Notes: generated by a model from the sequence alone, not told the origin. Shown: positions 44,326 to 53,783, counted from the stretch's first letter. The stretch: 64,000 nt of DNA from Novosphingobium piscinae (GCF_014230355.1 NZ_JACLAX010000006.1:124001-188000); one strand, 5' to 3'. A program made the numbers and translations.

Positions 44326-45804
44326 TCAGTCCTCGAGCTGGCGCAGCAGGGTGCGCACGTCGCCGTCCATGTCGGCGTCGCGCGTACGCAGATCCTCGAT
44401 CAGCCGGACCGCGTGGATCACCGTCGAGTGATCGCGCCCGCCGAACTTGCGCCCGATCTCCGGATAACTGCGCGGAGTGAGCACCTTGGCGAGATACATT
44501 GCCACCTGCCGCGGGCGCACCACCGCGCGGGCGCGGCGCTTGCTGGCCATCTCGGTGCGGTCGACCCGGTAGAACTGGCAGACAGTGCGCTGGATCTCGT
44601 CGATCGTGATGCGCCGGCGGTTGGCCGAGAGGATGTCGGTCAGCTGCTCTTCGGCCAGCTGCAGGCTGACGCTCTGCCCGGTCAGCTGGGCATAGGCGAT
44701 CAGCTTGTTCAGCCCACCCACCAGCTCGCGCACGTTGCGGTTGATCGTGCGGGCGAGGAACTCGATCACGTCGTCCGGCACGGCGGTGGGCGCGAAGCGG
44801 GCCAGCCGGTGCTCCAGGATCTTGCGGCGCAGCTCGATGTCGGCGGGCTGGATATCGGCCACCAAGCCCATCGACAGCCGCGACAGCAACCGCTGCTCGA
44901 CCCCGTCGAGCGCCTGGGGCGCGCGATCAGCCGCGAAGACCAGCCGCTTGCCCTCGTTGAGCAGCGCGTCGATCGTGTAGAGCAGCTCCTCCTGGGCGCT
45001 GGCCTTGCCGATGATGAACTGGATGTCGTCGACCATCAGCAGGTCGAAGCCGCGCAGCCGCGACTTGAACTCGATCATCTGGTTCTGGCGCAGCGCCTGG
45101 ACAAATTCGACCATGAAGCGCTCAGCCGAGCAGTAGAAGATCCGCCCGCGCGGATGGGCCTGCAGGAAGGCATGGCCGATCGCGTGGAGCAGGTGAGTCT
45201 TGCCCTGGCCGGTGGCGGCCTTGAGATAGAGCGGCGAGAACTGCGGCTTTTCCGCGGCCGCCATGCGCTGTGCGGCGTTGCAGGCCAGGACATTGGCCGA
45301 ACCCGTGACAAAGCTCGCGAAGGTCAGCGACGGGTCGAGCCCGACCGCGGGCTGGCCCAGCACGCTGAACTCGCCCGAGGACAGCTCGTTGCCCCCGAGG
45401 TTAAGCGGGGCGGGCTGCGGAATCGGTCCGCTCGGCGCCCCGTCGTTGGCCGGGCGGCGGCTGGCTCCGGCAAGCCGCAGATCGGCCGATTGGCGGCGCG
45501 AGGGATGCACCGAGATGCGCACGTGACGCACTTCGGAGCGCGCAATCTTCCATGCCAGGCTGAGCCGGTCAGCAAAGCGGTCGGCCACCCAGTTGGCCGA
45601 GAATTCGGTGGGAAGGAAAAGATCGAGCGTGCCGGTTTCCTTGCAGAAGCTGCCCAGCTGGATCGGCTTGATCCACTGGCTGTGCAGCTGCTGGCCCAGA
45701 TCCTTGCGCAGCCCCTGGCTGATGTCGGACCAGTCTGCGGCAAGGTCGAGGGCTTCCTGATCTTCCATCATGCGTACTTCGTTTGCCTTGCCCTTATGCG
45801 ACAT
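44326..45804 (-). CDS. dnaA: chromosomal replication initiator DnaA
   Basis: DnaA binds oriC and opens it. The 492-residue product has domain I (LRKDLGQQLHSQWIKPIQLG), a long Pro-rich domain II near residues 115-150, the AAA+ domain with Walker A AATGQGKTHLLHA and Walker B LMVDDIQF, and domain IV with the signature FGGRDHSTVIHAV. The Walker A loop starts AAT where most DnaA have GGV. I used ATG at 45804 because GGGAGG lies six bases upstream; ATG at 45771 or 45768 are alternatives. The promoter seems to lie about 280 bases upstream. Confidence 0.95.
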   Translation of the reverse strand: MSHKGKANEVRMMEDQEALDLAADWSDISQGLRKDLGQQLHSQWIKPIQLGSFCKETGTLDLFLPTEFSANWVADRFADRLSLAWKIARSEVRHVRISVHPSRRQSADLRLAGASRRPANDGAPSGPIPQPAPLNLGGNELSSGEFSVLGQPAVGLDPSLTFASFVTGSANVLACNAAQRMAAAEKPQFSPLYLKAATGQGKTHLLHAIGHAFLQAHPRGRIFYCSAERFMVEFVQALRQNQMIEFKSRLRGFDLLMVDDIQFIIGKASAQEELLYTIDALLNEGKRLVFAADRAPQALDGVEQRLLSRLSMGLVADIQPADIELRRKILEHRLARFAPTAVPDDVIEFLARTINRNVRELVGGLNKLIAYAQLTGQSVSLQLAEEQLTDILSANRRRITIDEIQRTVCQFYRVDRTEMASKRRARAVVRPRQVAMYLAKVLTPRSYPEIGRKFGGRDHSTVIHAVRLIEDLRTRDADMDGDVRTLLRQLED

Positions 45805-46060
45805 GCCGAGCCTCCCGGACATGTGCGCGCCAGCAAAGGACCGATGTTGTAGATTGTTTCGTCGACCTGACCTTCACCTGCACACCCCCCTTTCCCCCGG
45901 CGCCCAGCCGGAACCCGTCCATCCCACGCTGACCGCGATCGCCCCCGATCCCGGCCCGTTCCGGACACAGACAACCCCCCTGCCGGAAAGCGCTGGCTTC
46001 CCGAACAGAATTGCCGAATCTGACCCGTGATACGCCAAAGACACCCCCGGCGCGGGATCG

Positions 46061-46089
46061 ATTTATGGGCCGGTTTGAGGCGAGAGCAA
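46061..46089 (-). promoter_or_regulatory. candidate dnaA promoter
   Basis: Reading leftward, TTGCTC at 46089-46084 and ATAAAT at 46066-46061 are 17 bases apart. It implies a leader of about 250 bases before the dnaA ATG, similar in kind to the long dnaA leader of Caulobacter. The nearby GANTC sites may tie it to the cell cycle. Confidence 0.45.
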
Positions 46090-46213
46090 GCGCTTCCCTG
46101 CAAAAAAAATGAAATAAATGGCATTGACTCGGGCGGACCGCCGGAATTCCGAGCGATCGAGACAAGCTACTGAAAAGTATCAATTTTCTGTTCCGGTAGG
46201 AACCGAATCGCGC

Positions 46214-46228
46214 TAAACCTTTGGTTTA
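46214..46228. promoter_or_regulatory. perfect inverted repeat in the dnaA-rpsT gap
   Basis: TAAACC (46214-46219) and GGTTTA (46223-46228) are exact inverse copies around TTT. It lies about 125 bases upstream of the dnaA promoter and 50 bases from the rpsT terminator. It could bind a regulator of dnaA; the regulator is unknown. Confidence 0.35.
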
Positions 46229-46277
46229 CGGGGCAAAGCCTTCGGCCGCCGCGGCGCCTGCGCCGTTAACCACGAAA

Positions 46278-46304
46278 AAGGCCGGGGGTACTACCCCCGG
46301 CCTT
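46278..46304 (-). terminator. rpsT terminator
   Basis: AAGGCCGGGGGT (46278-46289) pairs exactly with ACCCCCGGCCTT (46293-46304) around ACT. Reading leftward it ends in CCTTTTTCG, a good T-run. It is 75 bases beyond the rpsT stop. Confidence 0.85.
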
Positions 46305-46378
46305 GTTCTGTTTTCGTGCTGCTGGCGCAGGTTTCCCGACCGGGGCCGCGGCGAATCACCGCGGCGACCGGCGGCCAG

Positions 46379-46639
46379 TCAGAGGCCCGAGACGGCCTTG
46401 GTCAGGCGCGAGAGCTTGCGCGAGGCGGTGTTCTTGTGGAGCACGCCGCGGGCGACGCCGCGGGCCAGTTCGGGCTGGGCCGCCTTGAGGGCCTCGGCCG
46501 CTGCCGACTTGTCGCCACCGGCGATCGCCGATTCGACCTTCTTCACGAAGGTGCGGATGCGGCTCAGACGGGCACCGTTGATTTCGGCGCGCCGTTCGTT
46601 GCGGCGGATGCGCTTGCGGGCTTGCGGCGTATTGGCCAT
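46379..46639 (-). CDS. rpsT: 30S ribosomal protein S20
   Basis: An 86-residue basic helical protein starting [20 protein letters not shown] and ending [12 protein letters not shown], which is full length for S20. Its start is at 46639, preceded by AAGGACAG. It sits between dnaA and mutM as in many alphaproteobacteria, but has its own promoter and terminator. Confidence 0.96.
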   Translation of the reverse strand: MANTPQARKRIRRNERRAEINGARLSRIRTFVKKVESAIAGGDKSAAAEALKAAQPELARGVARGVLHKNTASRKLSRLTKAVSGL

Positions 46640-46728
46640 GTCTGTCCTTCGTTCGGCCCTGGCGGCCTTGTCCTGAATTGCGTGCAAAAGCGCGGGAGTC
46701 GACCGAAGCCGCCCCGCGGGAAGCGCGG

Positions 46729-46757
46729 CCCTTACCCTCGCCCCGGCGAATCGTCAA
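46729..46757 (-). promoter_or_regulatory. rpsT promoter
   Basis: Reading leftward, TTGACG at 46757-46752 and TAAGGG at 46734-46729 are 17 bases apart. It implies an 80-base leader before rpsT. A GATTC (GANTC) site overlaps the spacer edge. Confidence 0.55.
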
Positions 46758-46785
46758 CGGCTGTTTGCGGCGGCGCTGGTGGCCG

Positions 46786-47601
46786 CTAGCGCTGGCAGCG
46801 CGCGCAGAACCAAGTGCTGCGACCGCCCTGCGCGATGCGCCGCAACGGCGCGCTGCAGGACCGGCAGGGCTGGCCCTCGCGGTCGTAGACGTCGAAGGCC
46901 TTGGCGAAGTAGCCGAGCTGCCCGTCGGGCTGGGCATAGTCGCGCAGCGTGCTGCCACCCGCGGCGATTGCCTCGGTCAGCACCGCCCGGATCGCCGGGA
47001 CCAGCCGCTCCAGCGCCGCACGCGAGACGCGGCCGGCCGCTTTCTCGGGATGGATGCGCGCGCGGTAGAGCGCCTCGCAGACATAGATGTTGCCCAGCCC
47101 GGCAACCACGCGCTGATCCAGCAGCATCAGCTTGATCGCGGCGATCCGCCCGGCCAGCGCCTTGGCCAGGTGCGCCGCGGTCAGCCCGTCCGACAGCGGT
47201 TCCGGACCCATCGCCGCGAAGGGCGGCCAGAGCGCGAGCCCGCCGGTGTCCACCAGGTCGACCGAGCCGAAGCGCCGCGGATCGCACAGCGACAGACGGT
47301 GCCCGGCGCTGGTCTCGAGCACCAGGTGGTCGTGCTTGCCGATTGTCTCGGGCTCGATCCGCCAGCGCCCCGACATGCCGAGGTGGAACACCATGGTCTG
47401 GGCCCGGTCGGTATGGACCAGCCCGTATTTGGCGCGGCGGTCGAGCCCGGTCACCCGCGCGCCGGTCAGCACCTGGACCAGGCCCGGCGGGAAGGGCCGG
47501 CGCAGGTCGGCGCGGTGCGTGGTGACGCGGCTCAGCGTCGCTCCCTCGAGGAAGCGGGCGAGGCCGCGCACGGTCGTCTCGACTTCGGGCAATTCGGGCA
47601 T
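46786..47601 (-). CDS. mutM: formamidopyrimidine-DNA glycosylase
   Basis: MutM (Fpg) excises 8-oxoguanine and nicks the site. The 271-residue product starts with the catalytic MPELPEVETTVRGL (Pro1 and Glu2 after Met removal), contains the helix-two-turn-helix GLGNIYVCEALYRARIHPE, and ends with the zinc finger CRSC...CARC. Start 47601. It diverges from ubiE with a 54-base gap. Confidence 0.96.
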   Translation of the reverse strand: MPELPEVETTVRGLARFLEGATLSRVTTHRADLRRPFPPGLVQVLTGARVTGLDRRAKYGLVHTDRAQTMVFHLGMSGRWRIEPETIGKHDHLVLETSAGHRLSLCDPRRFGSVDLVDTGGLALWPPFAAMGPEPLSDGLTAAHLAKALAGRIAAIKLMLLDQRVVAGLGNIYVCEALYRARIHPEKAAGRVSRAALERLVPAIRAVLTEAIAAGGSTLRDYAQPDGQLGYFAKAFDVYDREGQPCRSCSAPLRRIAQGGRSTWFCARCQR

Positions 47602-47655
47602 GTCCCAGCGCTATCAGCCTTTCCGCTCCGCGCAAACTCTCCTAAGGGCACGGGG

Positions 47656-48417
47656 ATGAGCGAACAGGCACAGCCCCCCGCGGCAGACACCGATCCGGTC
47701 TCCTTCGGTTATGAGGAGGTCACGCCCGAGGAGAAGACCCGCCGGGTCGGCGCGGTGTTCTCCAACGTGGCCCGCAAGTACGACATCATGAACGACGCGA
47801 TGAGCGTCGGCATGCACCGGCTGTGGAAGGATCGGTTCGTGCGCCGGGTCAAGCCGCGCCCGGGCGAGCAGATCCTCGACATGGCGGGCGGCACCGGCGA
47901 CATCGCCTTCCGCATGGCGGCGCTGGGCGCCAGCGTGACCGTTTCGGACATCAACCAGGACATGCTCGACGTCGGGATCGAGCGGGCGCTGCAGCGCGGG
48001 ATCGATGGGCTGGTCTGGTCCTGCCAGAACGCCGAGTCGCTGAGCTTCGGCGACCGTTTTTTCGACGGCTACACGATCGCCTTCGGGATCCGCAATGTCA
48101 CCCGGATCGATCGGGCCCTGGCCGAGGCCTATCGGGTGCTCAAGCACGGTGGACGGTTCTATTGCCTCGAGTTCTCGACCACCGAATGGCCGGGCTTCAA
48201 GGAGCTGTACGACGTCTATTCGCACCGGCTGGTGCCGCGGCTCGGCCAGGCGATCGCCGGGGACGCTGACAGCTACCGCTATCTGATCGAATCGATCCGG
48301 CGCTTCCCGACCATGCCCGCCTTCGAGGCGATGATCCGCGAGGCGGGCTTCGTGCGCACCCGGGTCGAGCCGATCCTGGGCGGGGCCGTGGCGATCCACT
48401 CGGGGTGGAAGGTCTGA
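47656..48417 (+). CDS. ubiE: ubiquinone/menaquinone C-methyltransferase UbiE
   Basis: UbiE adds the C5 methyl group of ubiquinone (2-polyprenyl-6-methoxy-1,4-benzoquinol) using SAM. The 253-residue product has the SAM site ILDMAGGTGDIAFRM near residue 75, FSNVARKYDIMNDAMSVGMHR near 36, and the FYCLEFSTTEWPGFKELYD family segment. ATG at 47656 follows AAGGGCACGGGG. It is followed by ubiB after four bases, forming an ubiquinone operon. Confidence 0.95.
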   Translation: MSEQAQPPAADTDPVSFGYEEVTPEEKTRRVGAVFSNVARKYDIMNDAMSVGMHRLWKDRFVRRVKPRPGEQILDMAGGTGDIAFRMAALGASVTVSDINQDMLDVGIERALQRGIDGLVWSCQNAESLSFGDRFFDGYTIAFGIRNVTRIDRALAEAYRVLKHGGRFYCLEFSTTEWPGFKELYDVYSHRLVPRLGQAIAGDADSYRYLIESIRRFPTMPAFEAMIREAGFVRTRVEPILGGAVAIHSGWKV

Positions 48418-48421
48418 CAAC

Positions 48422-49990
48422 TTGACCTCTGCCACCACCCATGTCCTGCGCCTGCTGCGCTGGGGCCGCACGCTCGCCCGTCACGGAGCGCTGCGGATCA
48501 TCGAGGAGGGCGCCAACACGCCCGCCCCGGTGCGGCGGCTGTGCCGGCTGGCGCGGTTCGGCACGCTGCAGCCGCGCGAGCCTGACTATTCCGGGGCCTT
48601 CCAGGCGATCGGTCCCGCGGCGATCAAGCTTGGCCAGACGCTCGCCACCCGGCCGGACCTGGTCGGCGAGGAGGCCGTGGCCAACCTGCTGACGCTGCAG
48701 GACAGCCTGCCGCCCGTGCCTTTCGCGGCGATCCAGGCCGAGATCGAGGCAAGCTTCCAGCAGCCGCTGGCGGCGCTGTTCGCCAGCATCGATCCCGATC
48801 CGGTGGGTGCCGCCTCGATCGCCCAGGTCCACAAGGCCGTCACCACTGAAGGCCGCACCGTGGCGGTCAAGGTGCTGCGGCCCGGCATCCGCGAGAAGTT
48901 CAGCCGCGACATCGCGACCTACGAATGGGCCGCGGCCCATCTCGAGGCGCTGGGCGGCGAGGCGAAGCGGCTGCGCCCGCGGCTGGTCATCGCCAACCTC
49001 AAGCGCTGGACCGCGCGCGAGCTGGACCTGCGCCGCGAGGCGGCGAGCGCCTCGGAGCTGGCCGAGGCGATGAGCAGCTTCGCCGGCTACCACGTCCCCG
49101 CGATCGACTGGGACCGGACCAATGGCCGGGTGATGACGATCGAGTGGGTCGACGGCATCAAGATGAGCGATATCGCCGCGCTCAAGGCGGCGGGGCACGA
49201 TCTGCCGGGCATGGCCAGGCGGCTGGTCATCGCCTTCCTCACCCAGGCGATCAGCGCCGGGTTCTTCCATGCCGACATGCACCAGGGCAACCTGTTCGTC
49301 CGCCCGGACGGGACCATCGTGGCGATCGACTTCGGCATCATGGGGCGGATCGACCGGCAGGCGCGGGTCTGGCTGGCTGAGATCCTCTATGGCCTGACCA
49401 CCGGCAACTATCGCCGGGTCGCCGAGATCCACTTCGAGGCGCAGTACGTCCCGAGCTTCCACTCGGTCGACGAGTTCGCCACCGCGCTGCGCGCCGTGGG
49501 CGAGCCGATGCGCGGCAAGCCGGTCAGCGAGCTGTCGGTCGGCCAGATGCTCGACGGGCTCTTCGCGATCACCCGCGATTTCGACATGCAGACCCAGCCG
49601 CACCTGCTGCTGCTGCAGAAGACCATGGTGATGGTCGAGGGGCTGGCAACCGCGCTCGATCCCGAGATCAACATGTGGGACGTGTCTGCCCCGTTCGTGC
49701 GCGGCTGGATCCGCGACGAGCTTGGGCCCGAGGCGGCCGTGGCGGACAAGCTGCGCGAGGGGGTGCGGACCCTGCTCGGGCTGCCCGATCTGGTCCGCCG
49801 GGTCGAGCAGGCCTACCCGGCCAAGGGCGGCGCGCCCGAGCCGCCACCCCTTCCGGATATTCCCTTGGTCTGGGAGCGGCGTCAACCTGCTGGTAACCAT
49901 GCGCGCGCTAGCTGGTCCGGATACCTCCTTGCCGGAGGTTTCGGGGGACTGGTGACGTGGCTGATCATCGCGCAGGGCTGGGTGGGCTAG
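48422..49990 (+). CDS. ubiB: UbiB/ABC1-family atypical kinase-like protein
   Basis: UbiB is an ATPase of the ADCK/COQ8 family needed for ubiquinone synthesis. The 522-residue product has the KxGQ motif [15 protein letters not shown] near residue 66, the ATP-binding [13 protein letters not shown] and KVLRPGI segments, [10 protein letters not shown] and DFGIMGR. The C-terminus has one to two membrane helices ([15 protein letters not shown]). Start TTG 48422 after GGAAGG. The following membrane gene overlaps its end by 34 bases. Confidence 0.94.
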   Translation: MTSATTHVLRLLRWGRTLARHGALRIIEEGANTPAPVRRLCRLARFGTLQPREPDYSGAFQAIGPAAIKLGQTLATRPDLVGEEAVANLLTLQDSLPPVPFAAIQAEIEASFQQPLAALFASIDPDPVGAASIAQVHKAVTTEGRTVAVKVLRPGIREKFSRDIATYEWAAAHLEALGGEAKRLRPRLVIANLKRWTARELDLRREAASASELAEAMSSFAGYHVPAIDWDRTNGRVMTIEWVDGIKMSDIAALKAAGHDLPGMARRLVIAFLTQAISAGFFHADMHQGNLFVRPDGTIVAIDFGIMGRIDRQARVWLAEILYGLTTGNYRRVAEIHFEAQYVPSFHSVDEFATALRAVGEPMRGKPVSELSVGQMLDGLFAITRDFDMQTQPHLLLLQKTMVMVEGLATALDPEINMWDVSAPFVRGWIRDELGPEAAVADKLREGVRTLLGLPDLVRRVEQAYPAKGGAPEPPPLPDIPLVWERRQPAGNHARASWSGYLLAGGFGGLVTWLIIAQGWVG

Positions 49991-51114
49991 CGGCGCCGCG
50001 TTACGACCGGTTCGCGCGCTGGCCGCAAGGCCCGGCCCGGGCCGCCCTGTTCGTCCTCGCCTGCCTGCTGGTGCTGGCCGCCGTGGCGCCGGGCTGCGGC
50101 CCGCCGCCGCCGCCGCCGCCACAGACCATGGTGGCCGGACCGCCGGGAACGGCCGCAGTGCGCCAGGCCGACGATCAGGATCTCCGGCTCTACCGCAAGA
50201 TCATCGCCCGGGTGCAACAGGGCGATCCCTACTACCGCGCGGCCGTCGAAGAGCAGCGCCGCAACGACTATCCGGTCACCCCCGGCTTCACCGTGCGCCT
50301 GCCGACCCTGGCACTGATGGGCGCGGCGCTCGGCGCCCGGGGGCTCACCGTGCTGCGGCTCGGCCTGTTCGCACTGTTGCTATGTGCCGCCTTCCGCCGG
50401 CTGGGCGAGGAGCCGGGCGGCACCGCGCGGCGGCCGATGGCGCTGGCGCTGCTGGTGGCCGGCGTCGCCAGCGGGCTGGGCGCGCGCTATGATGTTCTGC
50501 ACGAGGTCTGGGCGGCGCAGCTCATGGCGCTGTCATTCGTGCTGCACCGCCCGGCGCGCGGGCACTGGTGCGGGGCCTGGCTGGCGGCCGCGCTGGCCCT
50601 GGCCGTGCGCGAGCTGGTCCTGCCCTATGTCGGGGTGATGGCGCTGTGGGCGCTGTGGCACCGCCGCCGTCGCGAGGCGCTGGCCTGGGCCGCGCTGGCG
50701 CTGGGTTTCCTGGCCCTGCTGGCGCTCCATCTGACGCTGGCCGCCGCTGAGGTGCGTCCCGGCGATCCGGCCTCGCCCTCGTGGCTGGCGCTCAAGGGGC
50801 TCGCCGGCCTGCTCTACAAGGTGAACAATTCCACGTTCCTCGCCCCGTTCCCGCTGTGGCTGTCGGGGCCCTTCGTCGTGCTCTGCCTGTTCGGCTGGGC
50901 CGGCTGGCGCACCGCGCCGGGGCTTTGCGGCTTCCTCCTGACGCTCGGCTACGCCCTCGGCTTCATGATCGTTGGCCGCGACAACAATTTCTACTGGGGG
51001 CTGCTGATCACCCCGCTCCTGTTCATGGGGGCCGCCTTCCTGCCTTTTGCGCTGCCCTCGCTGTGGCGCGCGGCTGCGCTGGGCACGGCCCGCTCGCGGA
51101 TCGTCCATGCCTGA
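49957..51114 (+). CDS. polytopic membrane protein, tandem paralogue 1
   Basis: A 385-residue protein with about nine membrane helices. The N-terminal helix (about residues 27-46) is followed by a Pro-rich run and a loop with YYRAAVEEQRRNDYPVTPGF and VRLPTLAL. The C-terminal end has FMIVGRDNNFYWGLLITPLLFMG. No known domain is recognised; the layout resembles GT-C type glycosyltransferases. It shares this layout with the next gene (about 30% by eye). Start GTG 49957 overlaps ubiB by 34 bases. Confidence 0.6.
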   Translation: MADHRAGLGGLAAPRYDRFARWPQGPARAALFVLACLLVLAAVAPGCGPPPPPPPQTMVAGPPGTAAVRQADDQDLRLYRKIIARVQQGDPYYRAAVEEQRRNDYPVTPGFTVRLPTLALMGAALGARGLTVLRLGLFALLLCAAFRRLGEEPGGTARRPMALALLVAGVASGLGARYDVLHEVWAAQLMALSFVLHRPARGHWCGAWLAAALALAVRELVLPYVGVMALWALWHRRRREALAWAALALGFLALLALHLTLAAAEVRPGDPASPSWLALKGLAGLLYKVNNSTFLAPFPLWLSGPFVVLCLFGWAGWRTAPGLCGFLLTLGYALGFMIVGRDNNFYWGLLITPLLFMGAAFLPFALPSLWRAAALGTARSRIVHA

Positions 51115-52243
51115 GGCCGCCGCCCCCGGCCGCTATGCCGCTTGGCCGCGCGGCGCGGCCCGCGCGCTGCTGGCCGGGCTGCTGGTCCTGCTGGTTGCCG
51201 CCGCACTCGTCCCGATCCGCGCCGGCGAGGGCGATGCGGTTCCGCCCAGCCTGACCAGCGCCGGTCCGGCGCGCGAGCGCGATGCCGATCTGCTGCTCTA
51301 CGATCATGTCATCGCCCGGCTGCGCCACGGCGAGGGCTACTACGCCGTGGTGGCGCAGGAGCACCGCCGGCACCACTACCCGCTGCGCCCGGGCTTCGCC
51401 GTGCGGCTCCCCACCCTGGCCAAGGCCGAGGCGCTGCTGCCGCCGGGGGCGCTGATCCCGCTCTCGGTCCTGCTGCTCGGGGCCGTCCTGCTCGCCTGGT
51501 GGCGCCGGCTGGCGACCGAGCCGGAGGCGCTTCCGCTGCGCACCCTGGCGCTCGCCGCCCTGTTCTTCGGCGCCTCGATCGGCACGATCCGATACTTTTT
51601 CGTCCTGCACGAACTGTGGGCCGGGCAGTTGCTCGCCCTGTCCTTCGCGCTGCACCGGCCGGGACAGCGGCGCGGCGAGCCCGGGCGGTGGCTGGGCGCG
51701 TGGTGCGCGGCCGCGGCGGCGCTGGCGATCCGCGAGCACGCGCTGCCCTTCGTCCTGCTGATGGGCGCCTATGCCGCCTGGCATCGCCGCTGGCGCGAGG
51801 CGGCCGCCTGGGCCCTGCTCGCCGCGCTGTTCTGCGCCGCGCTGGCCTGGCATCTCCACACTGTCGCGGCGCTGCTGCGTCCGGACGATCCGGCCTCGGC
51901 CTCGTGGATCACGGTGCGCGGCCTGACCGGCTGGCTGTCGATGATCATCCTGTCGGGCAACCTGCGCTGGCTGCCGCACGAGCTGGCCGGACCGCTGGTG
52001 GTGCTCGCCCTGTTCGGCTGGTCGGCCTGGCGCAGCGCCGCCGGAGTGTTCGGCAGTCTGCTGCTGGCCGGCTATGCCGTGCTGTTCATGATCGCCGGGC
52101 GCGGCGACAACTTCTACTGGGGCATGATGGTCGGCGCGGTCCTGCCGATGGGTCTGGCCTTCGTGCCGCAGGGCCTGGCCGGGCTGTGGCGGGCGGCGGG
52201 CGGCACAAAGACGATTGTGTCCGGGGACGTGGCGGTGCAGTGA
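51107..52243 (+). CDS. polytopic membrane protein, tandem paralogue 2
   Basis: A 378-residue protein with the same plan as the previous gene: an N-terminal helix, a loop with GYYAVVAQEHRRHHYPLRPGF and VRLPTLAK, several helices, and a C-terminal FMIAGRGDNFYWGMMVGAVLPMG. The shared YPxxPGFxVRLPTLA and GRxxNFYWGxM elements show duplication. The ATG at 51107 overlaps the stop of copy 1 by eight bases. Function unknown; it may move or modify an isoprenoid-linked sugar. Confidence 0.62.
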   Translation: MPEAAAPGRYAAWPRGAARALLAGLLVLLVAAALVPIRAGEGDAVPPSLTSAGPARERDADLLLYDHVIARLRHGEGYYAVVAQEHRRHHYPLRPGFAVRLPTLAKAEALLPPGALIPLSVLLLGAVLLAWWRRLATEPEALPLRTLALAALFFGASIGTIRYFFVLHELWAGQLLALSFALHRPGQRRGEPGRWLGAWCAAAAALAIREHALPFVLLMGAYAAWHRRWREAAAWALLAALFCAALAWHLHTVAALLRPDDPASASWITVRGLTGWLSMIILSGNLRWLPHELAGPLVVLALFGWSAWRSAAGVFGSLLLAGYAVLFMIAGRGDNFYWGMMVGAVLPMGLAFVPQGLAGLWRAAGGTKTIVSGDVAVQ

Positions 52244-52250
52244 GACGGCG

Positions 52251-53783
52251 ATGGCCGGACCTCGCATTCTCCTGATCGTCGGCGGCGGCATCGCGGCCTA
52301 CAAGGCCTGCGAGCTGGTGCGCCTGATCCGCCGTGGTGGCGGATCGGTCACCTGCGTGCTGACCGAGGGCGGGGCCCGGTTCGTCACCCCGATGGCCCTG
52401 GCCGCCCTGTCCGAGAACCCGGTCCATACCACGCTGTGGGATCTCAAGAACGAAGTCGAGATGGGCCACATCCAGCTCTCGCGCCAGGCCGATCTGGTGG
52501 TGGTCTGTCCGGCCACGGCGAACATGCTGGCCAAGATGGCGCACGGCATTGCCGACGATCTCGCCACGACGCTGCTGCTCGCCACCGACAAGCCGGTGAT
52601 GGCAGTCCCGGCGATGAACGTGCGGATGTGGCAGCACGAGGCGACCCAGCGCAACGTGGCCGTGCTGCGCGACGCCGGGGTCTTCGTGATGGACCCGGAC
52701 AATGGTGCCATGGCCTGCGGCGAGTTCGGCCCCGGCCGGCTGCCCGAACCCGAGGCGATCTGGGCCCAGGTGGCGGACTGGTTCAGCGGTCCCGAGGCTC
52801 TGCCGATGCAGGATGGCGCGGGCTGGCTGCCCCCCGCGCCGAGCGTCCCGGAGGTGTCCGACCTCTCCGGCTTCGCGCCGCTCGAGACCGCTGAGGACAG
52901 CGGACTGGGCGGGCTCTCCGCCGGGCTGATCCGGCGCGATCCGTCCGGCGCCGCGCCCTTGCCGGCCGATCCGGTTCCCGCGGCGGCGGGTGCGATGGGC
53001 CTGCTGGTCCGCAAGGGCGGGGCGCGCGGCGCGCCCTCGACCGATCCCGGTGCGCTCGGCTCGCAGGACCTGCTTGCCGACCAGCCGGACTTCGCCGCCG
53101 AGGCCTTTGTTCCGCCCGAGGATGGTCCGCTGGCCGGTCGCCACGTGCTGGTCACCGCCGGACCGACGCACGAGCCGATCGACCCGGTGCGCTATATCGC
53201 CAACCGCTCGTCCGGGCGGCAGGGCTTCGCCATCGCCGCGGCGGCCGCGCGGCTGGGCGCGCGGGTGACGCTGGTGGCCGGTCCGGTCACCCTGCCGACT
53301 CCGCCGGGCGTGGCGCGGATCGATGTCGAATCCGCGCGCGACATGAACGCCGCGGTCCGCGCCGCATTGCCCGCCGACGTGGCGGTGATGGTGGCCGCCG
53401 TGGCCGACTGGCGCGCCAAGGATGTGGCCGGAACCAAGCTCAAGAAGCGCGGCTCGGCCCCACCGGTGCTCGTCCTGACCGAGAACCCGGACATCCTCGC
53501 CGGACTTGGTGCCGATCCGCACCTGCGGCCGCCGCTGCTGATCGGCTTCGCCGCTGAGACCGACGATGTGCTGCGCTATGCTGCGGACAAGCGCCGGCGC
53601 AAGGGTGCCGACTGGATCATCGCCAACGACGTTTCGGCCGACGAGGCTGGCGGCAGCGTGATGGGCGGGGCGGACAATACCGTGCACATCGTCACCGCCG
53701 ACGGGGTGGAGCACCTGCCGACCATGCCCAAGGACCAGGTGGCCACGGCCATCGTAGAAAGGATCGCCGATGCACTCCGTTGA
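52251..53783 (+). CDS. coaBC: bifunctional CoaBC (PPC synthetase/decarboxylase) with long linker
   Basis: CoaBC makes 4'-phosphopantothenoylcysteine and decarboxylates it in coenzyme A synthesis. CoaC is at residues 1-180 ([16 protein letters not shown], the active-site His in [27 protein letters not shown]) and CoaB at about 295-510 ([32 protein letters not shown]). Between them lies a linker of about 110 residues rich in Pro, Ala and Gly. The 510-residue length is about 100 more than typical. ATG 52251. It overlaps dut by 14 bases. Confidence 0.93.
   Translation: MAGPRILLIVGGGIAAYKACELVRLIRRGGGSVTCVLTEGGARFVTPMALAALSENPVHTTLWDLKNEVEMGHIQLSRQADLVVVCPATANMLAKMAHGIADDLATTLLLATDKPVMAVPAMNVRMWQHEATQRNVAVLRDAGVFVMDPDNGAMACGEFGPGRLPEPEAIWAQVADWFSGPEALPMQDGAGWLPPAPSVPEVSDLSGFAPLETAEDSGLGGLSAGLIRRDPSGAAPLPADPVPAAAGAMGLLVRKGGARGAPSTDPGALGSQDLLADQPDFAAEAFVPPEDGPLAGRHVLVTAGPTHEPIDPVRYIANRSSGRQGFAIAAAAARLGARVTLVAGPVTLPTPPGVARIDVESARDMNAAVRAALPADVAVMVAAVADWRAKDVAGTKLKKRGSAPPVLVLTENPDILAGLGADPHLRPPLLIGFAAETDDVLRYAADKRRRKGADWIIANDVSADEAGGSVMGGADNTVHIVTADGVEHLPTMPKDQVATAIVERIADALR

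Larger units (their letters stand above)
45805..46378. other. 574-base dnaA-rpsT intergenic region
   Basis: It holds the candidate dnaA promoter (46061-46089), a leader of about 250 bases, three GANTC methylation sites (46016, 46126 and 46205), an A-run (CCTGCAAAAAAAATGAAATAA near 46101), a perfect inverted repeat TAAACC-TTT-GGTTTA (46214-46228), and the rpsT terminator at 46278-46304. I saw no perfect DnaA box, so there is no evidence that this is oriC. Confidence 0.6.

Noticed and set aside
45805..46378. oriC next to dnaA
   Set aside because: No perfect DnaA boxes were found and the AT content is modest. In related alphaproteobacteria oriC is elsewhere.
48197..50122. 641-codon leftward frame opposite ubiB
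   Set aside because: Shadow of ubiB, which has all family motifs on the other strand.
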